NCBI GenBank assembly: GCA_946480125.1
Contig: CAMLIY010000090.1
Coordinates: forward strand, 1-11,082
Source: an uncultured Asticcacaulis sp.
GTDB taxonomy: Bacteria > Pseudomonadota > Alphaproteobacteria > Caulobacterales > Caulobacteraceae
Length of the DNA stretch: 11,082 nt
Direction: 5' to 3'
Below, piece after piece: positions 6,162 through 11,082 of the stretch. The notes under the pieces were generated by a model. It had not been told where the DNA came from and ran no database searches. It was given only the letters and a program-made list of their open reading frames with translations. Both the position numbers and the translations under genes were made by a program. Positions within the stretch are counted from its first letter, which is position 1. Every line of letters begins with the position of its first letter.

Positions 6162-7988
6162 TCAGATCGCCGCCGCCATGCTGCCGGGCGGACATGGGGC
6201 CTCTTTGTGCCGCAAGGGATATGCATCCTCGAAAAACTGCGCGTCGATGGCCGTGGCCAGGGTGTCCCGATAGCTGTTCACCATCCTGATTCCAGGCGGC
6301 GGTTTGATGAGCCTGTTGCAAAAACCGGCCAGGGTGGCGCGCCAGGAGGCTTCTTTCACCGCCCCGTTAATCCCGGTATAGTCCCGCGAGAGCCCCCCCA
6401 ATTGTTGCAGGCGGGCCCTTGATATGACGCTAAAGGCGGCATTGACCGTGGCGGTGGTCTGTTCGCCATCGCTTGCGACCTGATCATCGCCATCGCACAA
6501 AACCGATACGAATGCGACGTCCGGCCTGCCCGCACAGGTCATCAGGCCGCGCAGCCACTCCAGATCACCCTCCAGGGGCTGGGGATTGGCGAAAAGCAGC
6601 CATTCGGCCTGGCCCATGTCGATCAGCTCATGAGGCGCAGCCTGCCAGTCGGCAATGGCAATGGAGGCACAGCCGAACCCGCCGCGCGTCAGCGAGTTGG
6701 TAAATCTGTGCAGCTCGCCAGTCGTTACCGGCCCCTGGACAAACATATCGATCCAGATCATTGCCGGGGAAGGGGCTGATGCGGCAGATGAGGTATGTAA
6801 AGCCGGTGCCGCGCTATCAGGCTGGGGCGGGTGCGCAGGCGGAAAGGCTACGGGCTGGGGGATGGATGCAGGCCTGGGGATGAAGGTGGCGCCCCGCTGC
6901 ATGTCAGCCGGATCGAAATGTGAGCGAAAACGGACATAATCGCTGAGGGCGTCCATTCCGGCGGCGGCATTTTCTGAATTGATCTTCTGATAGGCGGCGT
7001 CGATCAGCGGATGAAAATGGCGGCGTGTGCCGGCGGGCGACAACAGATAATGGCGAAGCGGATCGGGCCCCGCATCGGGATAATGGATCAGATAATACCG
7101 GGGATCGAAAGCCGGGCACGGACTGAAGCCCGCGGCTGAGCCGGTTTCGGCATAGTGGGCCAGCGCCCCCGCCGAGGCGATGCCAGCACTCTGGGTGAGG
7201 TAGAAGCGCGCATCGAACAGCCAGTGGGCCGACCGGCCCTCCTTGTCGCCAAAACAGATATAATGCGTCAGGGGATCGATGCCAGCGGCGGCCACGTCCG
7301 GTGCGTTTTCCAGATAATATTGCAGGTCGATCAGATGGTGGGGCCGCCGTCCGGCCTCCTTGCCGACAGCTATAAAGTCGGCCAGGGGCTCGATACCGGC
7401 GGCGGCGATCTGCGGGTAATGGTTCAGATACCAGATAACATCGAAATACGGGCCGGGATTACGACCTTCTTTCCAGCCATATCTCAGATAATGCAAAAAG
7501 GGATCCATGCCGCTGGCGGCAATGTCGGGGTTCTGGCGCAGATAAAATCCGGGATCAAACAGCGTATGCGGCGACAGGGCGCGGTGCTGACCGCCGCTGC
7601 GTTCGAGATAGTGCAGGACGGGATTTTCACCCTCGGTGAGATGCGACTGTTCGCGGTACCTTGACACCGAAAAAAGAGGATGGGGATCGGCATTTTCCGC
7701 AACGCCCTGACGCACATATAGTTCGGCGGCCTCAAGACTGGACATCGGCGGCAGGCCCTTACTTTGCAGATACCAGGCCGGATCGAACAAGGGCGAGGGG
7801 CTGAGGCACCGGGCGCTGCCGATCTCGCAAAAATGCGCAAACGCATCTTCGCCGGACAGGTCTTCATCGAGCAGGCCGATATAATAGCCTGCGTCGAAAA
7901 TGGCTTTGATGAAGGTGTCCTTCGCAGGCGGCTGTGCGATGACCGCGTCTTGTTGCGCAGCTTTCCTGGGATTGAAAAACCTGATCAT
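6162..7988 (-). CDS. Protein with nine 38-residue FD..YYL repeats and a degenerate GT2-like C-terminus
   Basis: The protein has 608 residues. Residues about 30-363 are nine tandem units of the pattern (L/Y)FD..(F/Y)YL..NPD(I/V)AAAG.(D/E)PL.HY...G..EGR.P.P. Five of them (67-256) are exactly 38 residues each. This repeat is known to me next to or within bacterial glycosyltransferases, but its function is undefined. A Pro/Ala-rich linker (about 370-408) leads to a domain of about 200 residues. That domain reads like the second half of a GT2 fold: AEWLLFANPQPLEGDLEWLRGL (461-482) resembles the usual DXD-strand segment, and AFSVISRARLQQLGGL (518-533) plus VKEASWRATLAGF (544-556) resemble the acceptor side. 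The expected DXD/NDD is ANPQ and the E-D pair is absent, so catalysis is doubtful. The ATG overlaps the stop of the upstream GT gene (ATGA). The coding call is certain; the role may be scaffolding or glycan binding. Confidence 0.85.
   Translation of the reverse strand: MIRFFNPRKAAQQDAVIAQPPAKDTFIKAIFDAGYYIGLLDEDLSGEDAFAHFCEIGSARCLSPSPLFDPAWYLQSKGLPPMSSLEAAELYVRQGVAENADPHPLFSVSRYREQSHLTEGENPVLHYLERSGGQHRALSPHTLFDPGFYLRQNPDIAASGMDPFLHYLRYGWKEGRNPGPYFDVIWYLNHYPQIAAAGIEPLADFIAVGKEAGRRPHHLIDLQYYLENAPDVAAAGIDPLTHYICFGDKEGRSAHWLFDARFYLTQSAGIASAGALAHYAETGSAAGFSPCPAFDPRYYLIHYPDAGPDPLRHYLLSPAGTRRHFHPLIDAAYQKINSENAAAGMDALSDYVRFRSHFDPADMQRGATFIPRPASIPQPVAFPPAHPPQPDSAAPALHTSSAASAPSPAMIWIDMFVQGPVTTGELHRFTNSLTRGGFGCASIAIADWQAAPHELIDMGQAEWLLFANPQPLEGDLEWLRGLMTCAGRPDVAFVSVLCDGDDQVASDGEQTTATVNAAFSVISRARLQQLGGLSRDYTGINGAVKEASWRATLAGFCNRLIKPPPGIRMVNSYRDTLATAIDAQFFEDAYPLRHKEAPCPPGSMAAAI
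6900..7901 (-). repeat. Protein-level tandem repeat block (nine units of about 38 residues)
   Basis: In protein coordinates the units begin near residues 30, 67, 105, 143, 181, 219, 257, 293 and 328. The 38-residue (114-bp) period is exact from 67 to 256 (7221-7790). Units 4-6 are closest to consensus (e.g. NPDIAASGMDPFLHYLRYG; APDVAAAGIDPLTHYICFG), and the outer units are degraded. The coding DNA has diverged, so this is an old protein repeat rather than a recent DNA expansion. Confidence 0.85.
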
Positions 7989-10756
7989 GCCGCCGTATCC
8001 GCCGCAGGATGAGACAGGGCAGACATACCCTGGCCCTGATCGCCTTCAATGGCGCGCTTGAGCGCATTAAGGCCCGCCTGATCATTATGCTCGGCACCGA
8101 CGTAGGCTTGCGCCGCGCGGGCAACCGGTTGCCACGCCGTGTCGGTCAGTTGGTAAAGCCCGAGAGTCTCACTGATGATCTCATCAGTGGTATCGGCGAG
8201 AAAGATAGATTTTCCCGGCACGAACGGCATGCCTTCGGCAGCGATGGCGGTGGCGACGACAGGAACGCCGTGCGCCATAGCCGATAACACCTTGCCCTTG
8301 GCGCCTGCGCCGTAACGTAAGGGCGCTATAAATACGCGCGATCTGGCAAACCACGGAGCCAGTTCATCGACCAGCCCGGTCACCAGGATGCGACTGTCCG
8401 CACGGGCCAAAAGGGCCGGTGGAGGATTGGCGCCGACCAGCAGCAGCCGCGCCTGCGGCAGGTGTGCGGCAAGCGGGGGCCATAGCTCATCGAGCAGCCA
8501 CAAGGCGGCGTCGAGATTGGGCGGATGATTATAGCCGCCCAGAAACATGATGTCGGTGCGTGTCTGGCTGGGCGGGCTTGCTACAACCTTTTCGGTAAGT
8601 GGATAATAGATGATCGGCGTGGTGACGCCCTCGGCCTCAAGCAGGCTTTTTTCCGATGTCGAATGCACCAGATTGGCATCAACGGCCCCGGCCAGCGCGA
8701 TTTCCCTGGCCTTCATCTCCTGCGAAAGAGCCAGCAAATCGGCATTCTTCTCGACGGCAGCTTGACGTTCCATGCGCAGATAATGCAGATCGGCGTTGAG
8801 GTAGAGGATTTTCGCGTCAGGGGCCAGTCTTCGGATCAGTTCCAGATTGCGCGCGGCAATGCCCGGCCGTATCAGATGCACAATCTCGAAAAGCTCGCTG
8901 TAGCGCAGCAGGAGGCGCGACATGCTGGCCTCATAGGGCGCATAGAGGCACTCAATGCCGATCGACTGAAGATAACCGGTCGCTACAGGCTGAAACAGGA
9001 AATTGTCTTCCGGCACGAAGCTGACCTTGAAACCGAGTGCCTGATACTGTTTCATCAGGGCAATCGTGGCCGCTGATCCGGCATCGGTTGAGCGCGTCGG
9101 CGTCGTCGCATCGATGATCAGCACGCGTCGGGTCTTGTCCCGTTCTTTCTCCAGCCATGGCATGTCGCCATTCGGCCTGTGGTGCTTCAGCACTTCGGCC
9201 CAGCGTTCGCTGAATTTAAGCCCGTTAACGACCTGATAGGCCTTGGCGCCCGTTGCCGGATCGGTGCCCGATGTCCGGCCCTCGTAATGGATGAGGCGCG
9301 ACAGGGGCTGCATCACGACCTTCAGACCGGCCTGACGCACGCGAAAGGCCAGATCGGTATCTTCGTAATAGGCAGGCGCATACAGGGAGTCGAAGCCGTC
9401 AAGCTGCCGCCACAGGGCGTGCGGCAGGGCGATGGCAGCGCCCGATACATAATCGACGTCGCGGGCATAGCTATAGCGCGGTCGGTTGGGATCGTCATTG
9501 CGGCCATAATTCCATGCCGAACCATCCTGCCAGACGATACCGCCCGCCTCCTGAAGCACGCCGTCGGGATAGAAGAGTTTCGATCCGACAAGGCCCGTTT
9601 CGGGAAAAGTTTCGAACGTGTCGATCAGATGATCGAGCCAGCCTTCGCAGACGCGCGTGTCATTATTCAAAAAGACGATAAAGCGGCCCTCAGCCAGCTT
9701 CGCCGTGGCGTTGCAGTTGGCGATGAAGCCTTCATTGACGGGGTGGCGCTGATAGGTCACCCGGTCAATGCGGCCGAGCCATTGCGCACTTTCGTCAAGG
9801 GAAGCATCGTCGCCGACGATGATTTCAAAACTGTATCTCGACCTGTGCCGCAACAGACCGTCAAGGCAGTTCAGCGTATAGGCCAGTTGGCCATAGACCG
9901 GAATGATGATCGAGACATCAGGCGCCCTCTGGCGGACGGGACGGTCGCGGCCCGCGGCGCAAACCGCAGCAGTGGCGGCTTCCCATTGCGGCTTATCCGT
10001 CAGAAGGCCGTGCGCGGACAGAAAGGCCTCCGCCAGATCGGCTTGCGCGATGACCGTATCATCGGGACGTACATCATAAGGCTTGAGATCGCCCCTTTTC
10101 ATTTTTTTGTCCCGGCACGGCCAGGCCAGGGTTTCAACCCCTTCGATTTTCGGCGTGGCCATGGCTTCGAGAGCCGAGGGGAGGTCGAATTCGTCCTGCG
10201 TCATCTCTCCCGACACGTCATATTTTTGCGCAATGGAGCGTATGAAAAAATCGACACGCGCCGAAGGCTCGACATGCCTTTGTTCGTGGCGTCCATATTT
10301 CAGATAATGGACGAATGGATTGACACCTGAGCGGCGCACATCGTCGTGGGCCAGCAGATAGTAGCCGGTATTGAATCCGGGCGCGGGATCGAGATAATCG
10401 GCGACGCCGAACAGGACATAGTGGCGAACGGGCGACAGGTTCGCCCACGGCGTCTCCTGCAATTGCAGCGCATAAAAGGCCTCGTCGAAGGGGCTCCGGC
10501 GCAGGTAGCGCATCGCCATATAGGCCATGGACGCCACTCGCAGTCCCTGGCGGCGCGCCATACGCAGCGCCCAGGCCGCATCTCCGATCCAGTTGCGCAA
10601 GCCGTCGCCCAGGCCGTTGCTTTTCTGCGCCAGCCGGTAGCGCGCCACGAACCGGTACAGGGCCTCGACCTGATCTTCGGGCGCGTCAGCCGCCTTTGGC
10701 AGGGCGAGAAACGCATGCATCAGGCGTGCGCCTGCGGATTGCGGCTTCATGGTCAT
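7985..10756 (-). CDS. Bifunctional glycosyltransferase: repeat segment, GT2 domain and GT4 domain
   Basis: The protein has 923 residues. Residues 1-87 are helical and basic. Residues 88-164 hold two copies of the same 38-residue repeat seen in the next gene. A GT2 (GT-A fold) domain spans about 279-500, with DVSIIIPVYGQ (280-290), GDDAS (315-319), the DXD-equivalent NND (364-366), and YYEDTDLAFRVRQAG (463-477) with Glu465/Asp466 as likely catalytic acids. A GT-B domain of Glyco_trans_1/GT4 type spans about 543-905, with IMFLGGYNHPPN (736-747) and LRYGAGAKGKVLSAMAHGVP (813-832). The E-x7-E motif of classical GT4 enzymes is not present there. As far as I recall this is common in this subgroup of fused enzymes. 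Two transferase domains in one chain suggest sequential addition of two sugars. It starts ATG at 10756, overlapping the upstream stop as ATGA, and its own stop overlaps the next start. Confident on domains, not on linkage. Confidence 0.93.
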   Translation of the reverse strand: MTMKPQSAGARLMHAFLALPKAADAPEDQVEALYRFVARYRLAQKSNGLGDGLRNWIGDAAWALRMARRQGLRVASMAYMAMRYLRRSPFDEAFYALQLQETPWANLSPVRHYVLFGVADYLDPAPGFNTGYYLLAHDDVRRSGVNPFVHYLKYGRHEQRHVEPSARVDFFIRSIAQKYDVSGEMTQDEFDLPSALEAMATPKIEGVETLAWPCRDKKMKRGDLKPYDVRPDDTVIAQADLAEAFLSAHGLLTDKPQWEAATAAVCAAGRDRPVRQRAPDVSIIIPVYGQLAYTLNCLDGLLRHRSRYSFEIIVGDDASLDESAQWLGRIDRVTYQRHPVNEGFIANCNATAKLAEGRFIVFLNNDTRVCEGWLDHLIDTFETFPETGLVGSKLFYPDGVLQEAGGIVWQDGSAWNYGRNDDPNRPRYSYARDVDYVSGAAIALPHALWRQLDGFDSLYAPAYYEDTDLAFRVRQAGLKVVMQPLSRLIHYEGRTSGTDPATGAKAYQVVNGLKFSERWAEVLKHHRPNGDMPWLEKERDKTRRVLIIDATTPTRSTDAGSAATIALMKQYQALGFKVSFVPEDNFLFQPVATGYLQSIGIECLYAPYEASMSRLLLRYSELFEIVHLIRPGIAARNLELIRRLAPDAKILYLNADLHYLRMERQAAVEKNADLLALSQEMKAREIALAGAVDANLVHSTSEKSLLEAEGVTTPIIYYPLTEKVVASPPSQTRTDIMFLGGYNHPPNLDAALWLLDELWPPLAAHLPQARLLLVGANPPPALLARADSRILVTGLVDELAPWFARSRVFIAPLRYGAGAKGKVLSAMAHGVPVVATAIAAEGMPFVPGKSIFLADTTDEIISETLGLYQLTDTAWQPVARAAQAYVGAEHNDQAGLNALKRAIEGDQGQGMSALSHPAADTAA
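10265..10495 (-). repeat. Two FD..YYL repeat units in the N-terminus of the GT2-GT4 protein
   Basis: Residues 88-126 (SPFDEAFYALQ ... SPVRHYVLFG) and 127-164 (GFNTGYYLLAHDDVRRSG ... PFVHYLKYG) match the spacing and key residues of the nine-repeat protein encoded next in the operon. Confidence 0.75.
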
Positions 10757-11082
10757 AACAATGCGGTCAGATTTTCCGCGAAGGTTACGTCGGAATATTG
10801 CGTGGCGGCGGCCATTGCCCGGGCCGACAGGGTGTCCAGTTCTTCAACCGGCAGCCTGCATAGCCGACGCACGATGGCGGCGGCTTCCGCAATGGTGCGG
10901 TAGGTAAAGCCGCAACCCGCCCTTTCGACGATCTCCTTTGCGCCGCCGGCATTATAGACAATAGGAATACAGCCATGCGCCATGGCTTCCACGACGGAAA
11001 TGCCGAAATGTTCCTGCCTTTCCGGCACGGCCGTCAGGCTGGCTTCATAACCGCAGGCGTGAATATACAGGTGTGCCTGCGT
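10753..11082 (-). CDS. C-terminal end of a GT4 glycosyltransferase (5' truncated by the window)
   Basis: The frame is open from the right edge (11082) to the TGA at 10753-10755, giving 109 residues. The start is outside the window; a GTG at 11028 is internal and should not be taken as the start. The segment is the nucleotide-sugar-binding end of a GT-B/GT4 enzyme. It reads LYIHACGYEASL, then PERQEHFGISVVEAMAHG with a complete E-x7-E motif (EHFGISVVE), then IPIVYNAGGAKEIV. The proline-glutamate-HFG form resembles the mannosyltransferase-like GT4 branch (the ALG11 type shares it), but the sugar cannot be assigned from this fragment. It is the first visible gene of the coupled minus-strand operon, its stop overlapping the next ATG as ATGA. 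Confidence 0.88.
   Translation of the reverse strand, partial: TQAHLYIHACGYEASLTAVPERQEHFGISVVEAMAHGCIPIVYNAGGAKEIVERAGCGFTYRTIAEAAAIVRRLCRLPVEELDTLSARAMAAATQYSDVTFAENLTALL

Noticed and set aside
6393..6399. C7 run (G7 on the coding strand) in the repeat-protein gene
   Set aside because: It encodes a Leu-Gly-Gly that fits the surrounding GT2-like pattern. It is shorter than the C8 tract and lies late in the gene, so slippage is less likely to matter.
9179..10330. Plus-strand open frame of 383 codons
   Set aside because: It lies entirely opposite the GT2-GT4 gene, whose domains are unmistakable. The translation has no recognisable motif and is typical of antisense frames in GC-rich coding DNA.

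Overview
This window is part of a surface-polysaccharide biosynthesis locus, probably exopolysaccharide, capsule or O-antigen. It encodes glycosyltransferases, a WbsX-type protein, an FkbM methyltransferase, a WcbI-family protein and a hexapeptide acyltransferase. There are no RNA genes, CRISPR arrays or insertion sequences. The host looks like a Gram-negative proteobacterium. An alphaproteobacterium is my best guess, because the minus-strand genes are GC-rich and carry the FD..YYL..NPD(V/I)AAAG..PL.HY repeat that I associate with glycosyltransferases of that class. This is inference, not an identification.

Layout. Positions 2-2877 are transcribed rightward: the 3' end of a coiled-coil protein gene, an FkbM methyltransferase gene overlapping it by ATGA, a 147-bp AT-rich gap, then a markedly AT-rich WcbI-family gene. 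After a 73-bp convergent gap, everything from 2951 to the right edge is on the minus strand. Read in the direction of transcription, this block starts with the end of a GT4 glycosyltransferase (right edge). It continues with a GT2-GT4 double glycosyltransferase, a protein with nine 38-residue repeats and a degenerate GT2-like tail, and a GT4-WbsX fusion. The first three genes overlap by ATGA and the fourth follows after 3 nt, so these four form one tightly coupled operon. A 208-bp gap with a 16-bp tandem duplication inside an inverted repeat separates them from a hexapeptide acyltransferase gene.

Working together (inference): the GT2, GT4 and WbsX domains would assemble sugar units on a carrier. 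The FkbM, WcbI and hexapeptide proteins would add methyl and acyl decorations. The coiled-coil protein may be structural or chain-length related. The most unusual items are the repeat protein with its apparently catalytically dead glycosyltransferase tail, the sharing of its repeat with the neighbouring glycosyltransferase, and a C8 tract in the acyltransferase gene that could allow phase variation.
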